DNA of 46,417 bases from the NCBI GenBank assembly GCA_949285935.1, contig CASEAH010000068.1:1-46417 (forward strand), given 5' to 3'. Origin of the DNA: an uncultured Oscillospiraceae bacterium (GTDB lineage Bacteria; Bacillota; Clostridia; Oscillospirales; Ruminococcaceae). The notes under the pieces were generated by a model. The model saw nothing but the letters and a program-made list of their open reading frames with translations. It searched no databases and was not told the DNA's origin. This document shows positions 24,673 to 32,243 of this stretch, piece by piece. Both the position numbers and the translations under genes were made by a program. The first letter of the stretch is position 1. Each line of letters starts with the position of its first letter.

Positions 24673-27075
24673 ATGCAACAGCACAAGAGCAAAGAGGAGA
24701 TTCAGGAAGCCATCGGACGCAAGCTGAACGGACAGCTGGGCGTATCTCCCAGACAGGCGTCGGATGAGCAGTTCTATAAAGCGGCGGCCCTGGTGGTCCG
24801 GGACCTGGCGGAAGAGAAGCGCCGGGCTTTTCTGGCCCAGTGCAACGCCACGGGCCGCAAGCAGGTCTACTACCTGTCCATAGAATTCCTCATGGGCAAG
24901 AGCCTGAAAAACTCCCTTTACAACCTGGGGCTGGTGGAGGAGTTCCGGGAGGCTCTGGCCCACTACCGGGTCAAGCTGGAGAACCTCTACCGCTGTGAGC
25001 CGGATCCCGGCCTGGGCAACGGCGGCCTGGGACGGCTGGCAGCCTGCTATCTGGACGGCCTGGCCACCGACGGCTACCTGGCCATGGGCCACAGCATTCT
25101 GTATGAATACGGGATGTTCAAGCAGAGGATCTCCGACGGCTGGCAGAGCGAGCTGCCCGACTACTGGCTTCCCGGCGGGGACGTGTGGCTGGAGGCGGTG
25201 CCGGAGCATACGGTGGAGGTGCGCTTTGGCGGCCAGCTGGATGAAAAGTGGGACAATGGCCACCACATGACCCATCATCGGGGGTACACCACTGTGCTGG
25301 CAGTGCCCTACAATATGTATGTCACCGGGTACGACACCCAGGCGGTGAGCCTGCTGCGTCTGTGGCAGGCCAAGAGCCCCGGCATCGATATGGAGCTGTT
25401 CAACAAGGGCGATTATCTGGGAGCATTCGGCAAAAACTCCTACGCCGAGGTCATCAGCAAGGTGCTGTACCCCAACGACAACCATGTGGAGGGGAAGCTG
25501 CTGCGGCTGCGCCAGCAGTATTTCCTGGTCTGTGCCGCGGTCAGCGACATTTTCCGCCGGCATATGTCCGTTTATGGAACGGTGGACAATTTTGCCGAAA
25601 AAAATGCCATCCACATCAACGACACCCACCCCACCCTGGCAATCCCCGAGCTGATGCGCCTGCTGCTGGATGAGTGCGGCTACAGCTGGGACAAAAGCTG
25701 GGACGTGGTGGTGAATACCTTTGCCTACACCAACCATACCGTTATGGCAGAGGCCCTGGAGCAGTGGGATGTGAACCTGGTCCAAAGCCTGCTGCCCCGG
25801 ATCTACCAGATCATTCAGGAGATCGACCGCCGCCACCAGGCCGCCCTGCGGGAGCGGTACCACCTGACCGAAGGCGAAGTGCGGCGGATGGCCATTATCA
25901 GCGACGGCAAGATCCGCATGGCCTACCTCTGCCTGGTGGGCAGCCACAGCGTCAACGGTGTGGCCGCCATCCATTCCCAGATCATCCGGGATACCATCTT
26001 CCACGATTTTTACAAGATCCAGCCCGGCAAGTTCACCAATGTCACCAACGGTATTGCTTCCCGCCGGTGGCTGATGCAGTCCAACCCCCGTCTCAATGAC
26101 CTGATCAAAGAGCTGATCGGAGACGGCTTCCTCCATGACTTTTCCCAGCTGCGGCGGCTGGACGAATACCGGGAAGACAAAACCGTCCTGGAGCGGCTGG
26201 CCGCCATCAAGGCGGAAAATAAACTGGCTTTTGCCCAGTGGCTGGGGGAGGAGCGGGGGATCGTTCTGGACCCCTCTTCCCTCTTTGACGTCCAGGTCAA
26301 ACGCCTTCACGAGTACAAGCGGCAGCATCTCAACGCCCTCCACATCCTGTGGAGATATCTGGAGTTGAAAGATCATCCCCAGATGGATTTCCAGCCCCGC
26401 ACCTGCCTGTTCGGCGCTAAGGCTGCCCCTGGCTACTACCTGGCCAAGCAGATCATCAAATTTATCTGCGACCTGGCGGAACTGCTGGAGGGAGATCCCG
26501 ACGTCCGCCAGAGGCTGAAGATCGTTTTCCTGGAAGAATACAACGTCACCATGAGCGAACACCTGATGCCTGCCAGCGAGATCTCGGAGCAGATCAGCCT
26601 GGCCGGCACTGAGGCCTCCGGCACCGGCAACATGAAGCTGCAGCTGGGCGGCGCCCTCACCATGGGCACTCTGGACGGCGCCAATGTGGAGATCGCCAAT
26701 GCGGTGGGAGACGAAAATATCTTTATCTTTGGCATGAAAGCTGCGGAGGCGGCGGAATTGAAGGCCCGGGGCTACCGGCCCGGGGACTTTATTGCCGGAA
26801 GCCAGCGGCTGCAGCGGGTCCTGGCCTTCCTGGACGCTCAGGCGGGCCGTTATCCCTCCTTTGGCCAGATCGCCGGCTACCTGCGTACCGCAGACCCCTA
26901 CATGGCCCTGGCGGATTTTGAAAGTTATGTGGAAGCGCAGGAGCGTGCCCAGCGGATCTATGCCGGAGACAACCTGGCCTGGCAGCGGATGAGCCTGAGC
27001 AATGTGGCCGGGTCGGGAATCTTCTGCGCCGACCGTGCCATCCGGGAATATGCCCGGGACATCTGGCATCTGTGA
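24673..27075 (+). CDS. glgP: glycogen/alpha-glucan phosphorylase
   Basis: Phosphorolyses alpha-1,4-glucan ends to glucose-1-phosphate using pyridoxal phosphate. The 800-residue product has the N-terminal block YYLSIEFLMGKSLKNSLYNLG, ALGNGGLGRLAACYLDS-like DPGLGNGGLGRLAACYLDG, and NDTHPTLAIPEL. The PLP site is EASGTGNMK with the Schiff-base lysine at 655. ATG at 24673 is chosen because AAGGAG lies 6 nt upstream; the frame extends further back but reads as random. The last 13 codons are duplicated in degenerate form downstream (see the 100-bp repeat). It has its own consensus promoter. Confidence 0.98.
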   Translation: MQQHKSKEEIQEAIGRKLNGQLGVSPRQASDEQFYKAAALVVRDLAEEKRRAFLAQCNATGRKQVYYLSIEFLMGKSLKNSLYNLGLVEEFREALAHYRVKLENLYRCEPDPGLGNGGLGRLAACYLDGLATDGYLAMGHSILYEYGMFKQRISDGWQSELPDYWLPGGDVWLEAVPEHTVEVRFGGQLDEKWDNGHHMTHHRGYTTVLAVPYNMYVTGYDTQAVSLLRLWQAKSPGIDMELFNKGDYLGAFGKNSYAEVISKVLYPNDNHVEGKLLRLRQQYFLVCAAVSDIFRRHMSVYGTVDNFAEKNAIHINDTHPTLAIPELMRLLLDECGYSWDKSWDVVVNTFAYTNHTVMAEALEQWDVNLVQSLLPRIYQIIQEIDRRHQAALRERYHLTEGEVRRMAIISDGKIRMAYLCLVGSHSVNGVAAIHSQIIRDTIFHDFYKIQPGKFTNVTNGIASRRWLMQSNPRLNDLIKELIGDGFLHDFSQLRRLDEYREDKTVLERLAAIKAENKLAFAQWLGEERGIVLDPSSLFDVQVKRLHEYKRQHLNALHILWRYLELKDHPQMDFQPRTCLFGAKAAPGYYLAKQIIKFICDLAELLEGDPDVRQRLKIVFLEEYNVTMSEHLMPASEISEQISLAGTEASGTGNMKLQLGGALTMGTLDGANVEIANAVGDENIFIFGMKAAEAAELKARGYRPGDFIAGSQRLQRVLAFLDAQAGRYPSFGQIAGYLRTADPYMALADFESYVEAQERAQRIYAGDNLAWQRMSLSNVAGSGIFCADRAIREYARDIWHL

Positions 27076-27297
27076 CCCCGGGCCTGGAAGGAGCCCCGGC
27101 AAAGGCCACCTGGGCGGGGGAGTCAGCATCCCCCCTGCCATCCGGGAAGTTGCCCGGGATAGCTGGCATCTGTGCCCCCTGGGCCTGGAAGAAGCCCCGG
27201 GAAAGGCCGGCTGGGCGGGAGAGGCAGTATCTCCCCTGCCGTCTGGCAACATACCCGGCGCATACGGCAGCGATGATCCGGCATTTTTTAAAAACCC
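27037..27297. repeat. 100-bp tandem duplication starting inside the 3' end of glgP
   Basis: Units begin at 27037, 27137 and 27238, each opening GCCRTCYGG. The first contains the last 12 codons and stop of glgP (IREYARDIWHL) plus 61 bp beyond; the second reads IREVARDSWHL with the stop changed to TGC; the third is partial. Blocks CCTGGAAGRAGCCCCGG and TGGGCGGGRGAG recur in the first two. Confidence 0.9.
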
Positions 27298-27342
27298 GAC
27301 AGAAAAAAGCCGCCTGCGGGCGGCGGAATGGAGAGCAATAAG

Positions 27343-27927
27343 ATGATGAAACAGTTTGACGCCCCCAAAGGGGAAATTGCGGTGATCGAGACCACGATGG
27401 GCACCATGAAGGCCATGTTTTTCCCCGAGGACGCCCCCAAGTGTGTGGAAAACTGGCTGACCCATGCCAAAAACGGCTATTATGACGGCCTGATTTTTCA
27501 CCGGGTCATCAAGGATTTTATGATCCAGACCGGAGACCCGGAAGGCACCGGCATGGGGGGCGAGAGCATCTGGGGCCATGGCATTGCCGATGAGTACTCC
27601 AAGAATCTCTACCACTTCCGGGGTGCGGTGTGCATGGCCAAATCCAGCCTGCCCAACAGCATTGGCAGCCAGTTCTACATCGTCCAGGGTGTAGAGGTGG
27701 GCGCCGATCTGCAGAAGCAGATGCGGGATGGCGGCTGGCCTTCCGAAGCGGTGGAGGCCTATGCCAAAGCGGGCGGATACCCCTATCTGGACCAGCGGTA
27801 TACCGTCATCGGCCAGGTTTTTGAAGGGCTGGAGGTAGTGGAGGCCATTTCCAAGGTACCCACCGGCCGGGCTGACCGTCCCAAGGAGGATGTCAAGATC
27901 CTTTCCATCCGGGTGGAAGAGGTTTGA
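27343..27927 (+). CDS. cytoplasmic cyclophilin-type peptidyl-prolyl isomerase
   Basis: 194-residue cyclophilin without signal peptide, so probably a cytoplasmic folding factor. Active-site blocks are FHRVIKDFMIQTGDPEG, HFRGAVCMAKS and GSQFYIVQG, and it ends YTVIGQVFEGLEVVEAISKV. An insertion of about 35 residues (GADLQKQM to GGYPYLDQ) matches the position of the larger insertion in the lipoprotein paralogue. ATG at 27343 is preferred, with GGAG 9 nt upstream; an ATG at 27328 is in frame. A GCCGCC/GGCGGC hairpin with an A-run lies just before the ribosome site. Confidence 0.93.
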   Translation: MMKQFDAPKGEIAVIETTMGTMKAMFFPEDAPKCVENWLTHAKNGYYDGLIFHRVIKDFMIQTGDPEGTGMGGESIWGHGIADEYSKNLYHFRGAVCMAKSSLPNSIGSQFYIVQGVEVGADLQKQMRDGGWPSEAVEAYAKAGGYPYLDQRYTVIGQVFEGLEVVEAISKVPTGRADRPKEDVKILSIRVEEV

Positions 27928-28104
27928 TCCGCTGAAAATGCGGGAGAAAGTCCCTTGCTGCGGCGGCAGATCCGGGACGGATGAGCCGGAAAAGATTTGG
28001 TGCCGTCCTGGGGTGGGTCCCGATGAAGGAAAACCCGCTGCTTCCCTGTCTTACCGGATGGGGAAAGTGTTTGGAACCATAAGATTTTTAATGTGGGCAA
28101 AAGG

Positions 28105-28262
28105 TATTGCTGAAAAATAACAAGGCAATAGCATTCTGCTCAAAAAATAGAAGCCAAGAACAAAAAATCGGGCTCACAAGAAGTGGTTTTGCTGCTTTTG
28201 AGCCCGATTTTTTATGCATTATTTTTGTGCGGCTATTTTGCAACCGTTCCTTTTTATTTTGC
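28105..28262. repeat. dispersed hairpin element, copy C
   Basis: Hairpin AAAAATCGGGCTCA pairs with TGAGCCCGATTTTT around an AAGAAGTGGTTTTGCTGC-type loop, then TTTTTGTGCGGCTATTTTGC. It has the same layout as copies A and B but different stem bases that still pair. It may terminate the cyclophilin transcript. Confidence 0.6.
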
Positions 28263-28539
28263 TCCGGCCTGGCCGCAAACCCTCTGTCGGCTTTGCGGCA
28301 AAGGACGCGGAAAAGCCTTGGCCGCAGGCAGCAAGTGCAGGCTGTTGGCAGCCATCTTACAAGGACAGCAGACTGCCGTTGAAACGGCGATTGTCTGCTT
28401 GAGGGCCGGAGACAAGAGGCACAAGAGGAAAATTCAGTGTGCCGCGAGACGCTGGTTTGTAGCAGGTGCCTGCAAGGTCCGCCCGGGCGTCGCCTTGGCC
28501 GGTGGGCATGCCGTATCAGACGCCGCTCCGGCAATTATG
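28263..28539. other. segment between two inverted hairpin elements
   Basis: About 280 bp flanked by copies C and B in opposite orientation. No open frame has a ribosome site or recognisable family. Short inverted repeats are present (for example GACTGCCGTT/AACGGCGATTGTCTGC). It could be the body of a small non-autonomous element or a decayed structured RNA. Unrecognised. Confidence 0.35.
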
Positions 28540-28690
28540 ACGGTTCAAAAATGGGACTGCGGCAAAATAACCTCGCCGGAAACAATATACAAAATCGGTC
28601 CAGAAAAAGCAGCAGAACCGCTTCCTTTCGGGGCCGATTTTCTTTGCTTGCCTCACATTCTTTGTACGGATTACCCTTGCATCTTTGTTT
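28540..28690. repeat. dispersed hairpin element, copy B (inverted)
   Basis: Read on the minus strand it matches copy A closely: ACAAAGAATGTGAGGCAA, AAAATCGGCCCCG, AAAGGAAGCGGTTCTGCTGC, GGACCGATTTTG, GGCGAGGTTATTTTGC. It lies 3' of the secreted repeat-protein gene and could be its terminator. Confidence 0.7.
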
Positions 28691-28920
28691 TGTGACAGAC
28701 TCCAAAGAAGGTGCAACTGCCGGAGCAAGGGATGGAGCTTTGAAAAATGATGCAGTTCCTGGAGGATGGCCTATCCTTGGGCCCCGCCTGCACCGGGGCA
28801 GGCCGCAGATTTTTCCGGAGAGCAGAAAAACCGGTGCTTGCTGCCCGTTTACTTCAGGGACCGGAAGCAGCCCAGATACAGGCAGGCTGATTCAAGCTGG
28901 CAGGCTCCCGGTCTGCAAAA

Positions 28921-29484
28921 TCAGGAAAGGCAGGAGCCGTCCCGCAGCCGGTGGCCATTTCCCTGTCCGCCGCCCATGCGGCCGTTGCCCAGCCCAGCGC
29001 CCGTGCCGTCGCAGCGGCCATTGCCGACGCCGTTGCCCAGCCCGGCACCTGTGCCGTCGCAGCGACCGTTGCCAACGCCGTTGCCCAATCCGGCGCCCGT
29101 GCCGTCACAGCAACCGTTGCCAACACTGTTGCCCAATCCGGCGCCTGTGCCGTCACAAAGGGCCTGGCGCTCCTTCATGGCCTCCAAAAGGCTGTCAGCC
29201 TGCTCCTGGGTAAGCTGTCCGTCGGCTACCCGCGCCTCCAGACGTTCCTCACGCAGGGCCAGCATGGCTTCCTGAAATTCCTCCAGTTTGCCGGCACCGG
29301 CGGCGATGGCGCCGCAGCTAAGACCCTCTTCCCGCAGTTCCGCCACCTCCTGGGCCGATTTTCCGGTGACACCGGCCACAGCCTCGGCGGGGGTTTGCCA
29401 TTCCGCGGCCAGGGCGGTGCCGGTGGTGACAGCCAGGGCGGCTGCCAGCAGTCCGGCAGCGGCGATGGTTTTTATGATTTTCAT
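28921..29484 (-). CDS. secreted Gly/Cys-repeat protein, possibly DUF2680/YckD-like
   Basis: 187-residue exported protein. Signal peptide at about 1-26 (KTIAAAGLLAAALAVTTGTALA, cut before AEWQTPAEA), then two helical segments (VTGKSAQEVAELREEGLS; LEARVADGQLTQEQADSLLEAM, reminiscent of DUF2680). The C-terminal half is Gly/Asn-rich with a 16-residue repeat CDGTGAGLGNxVGNGx in three full copies plus a part copy, each starting with Cys. ATG at 29484 has AAGGAG upstream. It is divergent from the two-component operon, with shared putative operator boxes. Function unknown; the Cys-Asp spacing could suit metal binding. Confidence 0.75.
   Translation of the reverse strand: MKIIKTIAAAGLLAAALAVTTGTALAAEWQTPAEAVAGVTGKSAQEVAELREEGLSCGAIAAGAGKLEEFQEAMLALREERLEARVADGQLTQEQADSLLEAMKERQALCDGTGAGLGNSVGNGCCDGTGAGLGNGVGNGRCDGTGAGLGNGVGNGRCDGTGAGLGNGRMGGGQGNGHRLRDGSCLS
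28985..29157 (-). repeat. 48-bp coding tandem repeat
   Basis: Three full units and one partial unit, each encoding CDGTGAGLGN plus six variable residues. Period is exactly 48 bp, so the frame is kept. Confidence 0.9.
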
Positions 29485-29554
29485 GGTCAAAATTGCTCCT
29501 TTCGTGTGTTCCGTCAGGCATGATCCTTCCGGTGACTTTATGGTACCCCTCCTG

Positions 29555-29614
29555 TGTGGCAGTCCTGTGGCAAAATGATAAAATTTTTGGGACAGATTTT
29601 CTCCTTTTGCCACA
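29555..29614. promoter_or_regulatory. candidate response-regulator binding boxes
   Basis: TGTGGCA at 29555 and 29566 are direct repeats with an 11-bp period, the spacing used by OmpR/PhoB-type dimers. A third copy is inverted (TGCCACA, 29608-29614), just before the -35 of the regulator promoter. They lie between the divergent secreted-protein gene and the regulator. Confidence 0.5.
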
Positions 29615-29617
29615 CCG

Positions 29618-29646
29618 TTGCCTTATTCATGGGATATCTTTATAAT
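29618..29646 (+). promoter_or_regulatory. promoter of the two-component operon
   Basis: TTGCCT, 17-nt spacer, TATAAT; about 50 bp before the regulator start. Confidence 0.85.
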
Positions 29647-29694
29647 GAAACCGAATGAAAATCAATCAGAACCGTCTGGATGGAGGAGAAAGAT

Positions 29695-30375
29695 ATGGCC
29701 CTGATGCTCATTGCGGACGATAACCCCCAGCTGCTCAACATCCTGCGCAGCGCAGCCCGGAAAGAAGGTTTTGAGACGGTACTGGCGGAGGATGGCGAAA
29801 AGGCTCTGGAGGAGTTCCGGGCCCGGCGGCCCCAGATCGTCCTGCTGGACGTGATGATGCCCGGCCTGGACGGCTTCCAGGTCTGCCGCGAGATCCGGAA
29901 GGAATCGGATGTGCCGGTGATCATGGTTACCGCCCGGGGGGAGGATTTTGAGAAGATCATGGGACTGGATATCGGGGCGGACGACTATATTGTCAAGCCC
30001 TTTTCCCCGGGAGAGGTGATGGCCCGGGTGCGGGCGGTGCTGCGGCGGGTGGAAAAAACCGGCCCCGGAAAAATCTTGGAAACAGAGGGCCTGCGGATCA
30101 ATCTGGAGGATTACAGCGTCACCGTGGACGGGCATCCCGTGCCTCTTACCAAGCGGGAGGTGGAGATGCTCTGGACCCTGGCGGGAGGACGGAACCGGGC
30201 CTTTACCCGGGAGATGCTGCTGGATCTGCTGTGGGGATATGATTATTACGGCGACCCCCGTACCGTGGATTCCCATGTCAAGCGGCTGCGGGCCAAGCTG
30301 GATGCCTTTCCCCACCCACGATGGGAGATCCGCACCATCCGGGGGGTAGGCTACAAATTTGAGGTGATCTCATGA
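29695..30375 (+). CDS. OmpR/PhoB-family response regulator
   Basis: 226-residue DNA-binding response regulator. The receiver domain (1-120) has the acidic pair ADDN, phosphoacceptor Asp52 in LLDVMMPG, the Thr of VTAR and the Lys of IVKPF. The C-terminal winged helix (130-226) includes LTKREVEMLWTLA, TVDSHVKRLRAKL and TIRGVGYKF. ATG at 29695 is chosen (GGAGGAG upstream) over the in-frame ATG at 29680. Its stop overlaps the kinase start (ATGA), so the two are translated together. Likely targets are its own promoter and the divergent secreted protein. Confidence 0.96.
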   Translation: MALMLIADDNPQLLNILRSAARKEGFETVLAEDGEKALEEFRARRPQIVLLDVMMPGLDGFQVCREIRKESDVPVIMVTARGEDFEKIMGLDIGADDYIVKPFSPGEVMARVRAVLRRVEKTGPGKILETEGLRINLEDYSVTVDGHPVPLTKREVEMLWTLAGGRNRAFTREMLLDLLWGYDYYGDPRTVDSHVKRLRAKLDAFPHPRWEIRTIRGVGYKFEVIS

Positions 30376-31910
30376 AAGGAAAAATCGTATGGCGGCTGGC
30401 AGCCTGTTTTGGGGCTGTGCTGCTGCTGTTTGCGGCGGTGCTGGGAGGAGTGTTCACGGTCCTGTTCCGGGAGCATACCGTGGCCCTCAACCGGGCATCC
30501 ATGGAGGCCCGGGCGGTTTCGGTGGCCGATACCCTGGCCCAGCTGCCGCTTCAGGAGGCGGGGGAGCCTTACGGTGGGGATCCCGGCCAAACGGTTCTGC
30601 CCTCTCAGGGGATGGGCGGCGGAAAGGGCTATGGAGGCGGTTCGGGAGGCGGTAACGGCCTGGGTTATGGGTCCTATCTGCGGTATCTGGACCAGCTGGC
30701 CATGGCGGAGATCTGGGTGGTGGACCAGGACCTGCACCTTCTTACCTACGGTCACGGACAAGCCCCCTCCGATTCTTCCCAGCTTCCCCAAAATGCCGAG
30801 GAAATCGTCCACCGGGTCTTTGAAGGAGAAGTGACCTATGGCGAGGAATTTTCGGGACTGCTGGAAACCCCTTCCCTGACGGTGGGGGCGCCTATCCGCC
30901 GGGGGGAGACCGTCGTGGGAGCCGTGCTCCTGCATTCGCCGGTGAGCGGTGTGGAGGAAGCGGTCCGCCAGGGGTTGTCCCTGCTGGGGGCGGCAGTAGC
31001 GGCGGCCCTGGTGCTGGCAGGCGGGGCGGCGGTGGCTCTTTCCTGCCGGTTCACACGCCCCCTGCGGCAGATGGAGCAGACTGCCCTGCAGCTGTCGGAA
31101 GGCCGCTATGATGTCCGCACCGGCGTCAGGCAGGAGGACGAGATCGGGCGTTTGGCCTGCACCCTGGATCAGCTGGGCCAGCGTCTGGATGAAGCGGAGC
31201 GGCAGCGGGCGGAGCTGGACCGGATGCGGGAGGATTTTGTGGCAAGCGTCTCCCATGAACTGCGCACCCCGGTGGCGGTGCTGCGGGGATCCCTGGAGCT
31301 GCTCCGGGACGGAGCGGTGGAGGACCCGGGAGAAAGAACCGAATACTACGACCAGATGCTTCGGGAAAGCCGGCATCTGGAGCGGCTGGTCAATGATCTG
31401 CTGGATCTGACCCGGCTGCAGGACGCACAGTTCCGGTTGGAGATGGCTCCTCTGGACCTGCGGGAAACGGTGCGGGACGGGGTGCGCTCCCTGCGCCCCG
31501 CAGCAGAGCCGCGGGAAGTGTCCCTGGCGGCGGAACTGCCTGAGGAACCCTGCGTCATCACAGGAGACTATGGCCGGGTACGGCAGCTGCTGGTGATCCT
31601 GCTGGACAATGCCGTCAAGTTTTCCGATCCGGGAGGACAGGTAGAAACAGCGGTAAAAGTGGACTCTGACAAGGTGGTTCTTACTGTCACGGACCATGGA
31701 GTGGGGATTCCTCCGGAGGAACTGCCCCGGATCTTTGACCGGTTCCGAAAGTCCCGGAGCCGCCGCAACCGTACCGGCACCGGTCTGGGACTGGCCATTG
31801 CCCGGGAGATCGCCCAGCGCCACGGCGCGGAGATCCGGGCGGAAAGCGGCGGTGGGACCACCCGGTTTACCGTGGCCTTCCCCGCTGCGGCAGAAAATTC
31901 TGCAGAATGA
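30372..31910 (+). CDS. two-component sensor histidine kinase
   Basis: 512-residue membrane kinase partnered with the upstream regulator. TM1 is at about 8-30 and TM2 at about 200-222 (LLGAAVAAALVLAGGAAVAL), enclosing an external sensor of about 170 residues. A HAMP domain follows (RPLRQMEQTALQL to DEIGRLACTL), then HisKA with phosphoacceptor His295 in SHELRTP. The HATPase domain has LLDNAVKFS (N box), DHGVGIP (G1) and GTGLGLAIA (G2). The sensor holds an odd Gly-rich loop (GMGGGKGYGGGSGGGNGLGY, near residues 80-100). Signal unknown. Topology and motifs are typical. Confidence 0.96.
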   Translation: MKGKIVWRLAACFGAVLLLFAAVLGGVFTVLFREHTVALNRASMEARAVSVADTLAQLPLQEAGEPYGGDPGQTVLPSQGMGGGKGYGGGSGGGNGLGYGSYLRYLDQLAMAEIWVVDQDLHLLTYGHGQAPSDSSQLPQNAEEIVHRVFEGEVTYGEEFSGLLETPSLTVGAPIRRGETVVGAVLLHSPVSGVEEAVRQGLSLLGAAVAAALVLAGGAAVALSCRFTRPLRQMEQTALQLSEGRYDVRTGVRQEDEIGRLACTLDQLGQRLDEAERQRAELDRMREDFVASVSHELRTPVAVLRGSLELLRDGAVEDPGERTEYYDQMLRESRHLERLVNDLLDLTRLQDAQFRLEMAPLDLRETVRDGVRSLRPAAEPREVSLAAELPEEPCVITGDYGRVRQLLVILLDNAVKFSDPGGQVETAVKVDSDKVVLTVTDHGVGIPPEELPRIFDRFRKSRSRRNRTGTGLGLAIAREIAQRHGAEIRAESGGGTTRFTVAFPAAAENSAE

Positions 31911-31983
31911 GGCCCCTCCATTCCTCCAAGGCACGAGAGACAGAAGCCCTGGGACGAGCCGTTTGCAAAAGCCATAAAACCGT

Positions 31984-32030
31984 AAAAATGCCCCGCACCA
32001 TGGACTGGAATCTATGGCGCGGGGCATTTG
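31984..32030 (+). terminator. hairpin terminator after the histidine kinase
   Basis: AAATGCCCCGC pairs perfectly with GCGGGGCATTT, extended by CCAT/ATGG inside. A-run before and TTT after allow function on both strands. Confidence 0.7.
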
Positions 32031-32243
32031 GCTGATTCTGAAAGCCGTCAGTTATACTGTAAAAGGTGATCCATAAAAAGCAGGGCTTTGCTCCAGGCAT
32101 CCTCCCCCATAAGCCCAGAGGGGCGGATTGCAATGACGGAACCCTGACAGGCGGGCAGCCGCTCCTTTACAGCCGTCGGGCCGGGTGACAGGGGTAAGCG
32201 GCTGCATACAGAATGAATCATGCCATAACGATCCAGGTCCGAA

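Noticed and set aside
24562-27615. 1017-codon open frame on the minus strand opposite glgP
   Set aside because: High-GC shadow of glgP: no ribosome site, no recognisable domain, and glgP on the other strand is unambiguous.
28183-28695. 170-codon frame spanning the inverted hairpin elements
   Set aside because: Runs straight through two inverted copies of the same element, so any protein would be a repeat artefact.
28985-29157. CRISPR array
   Set aside because: The 48-bp periodicity has no spacers and is an in-frame coding repeat.
32048-32221. 57-codon minus-strand frame after der
   Set aside because: Reads somewhat protein-like (SGLMGEDAWSKALLFMDHLL) but has no ribosome site and no family match that I recognise; could be a gene remnant.
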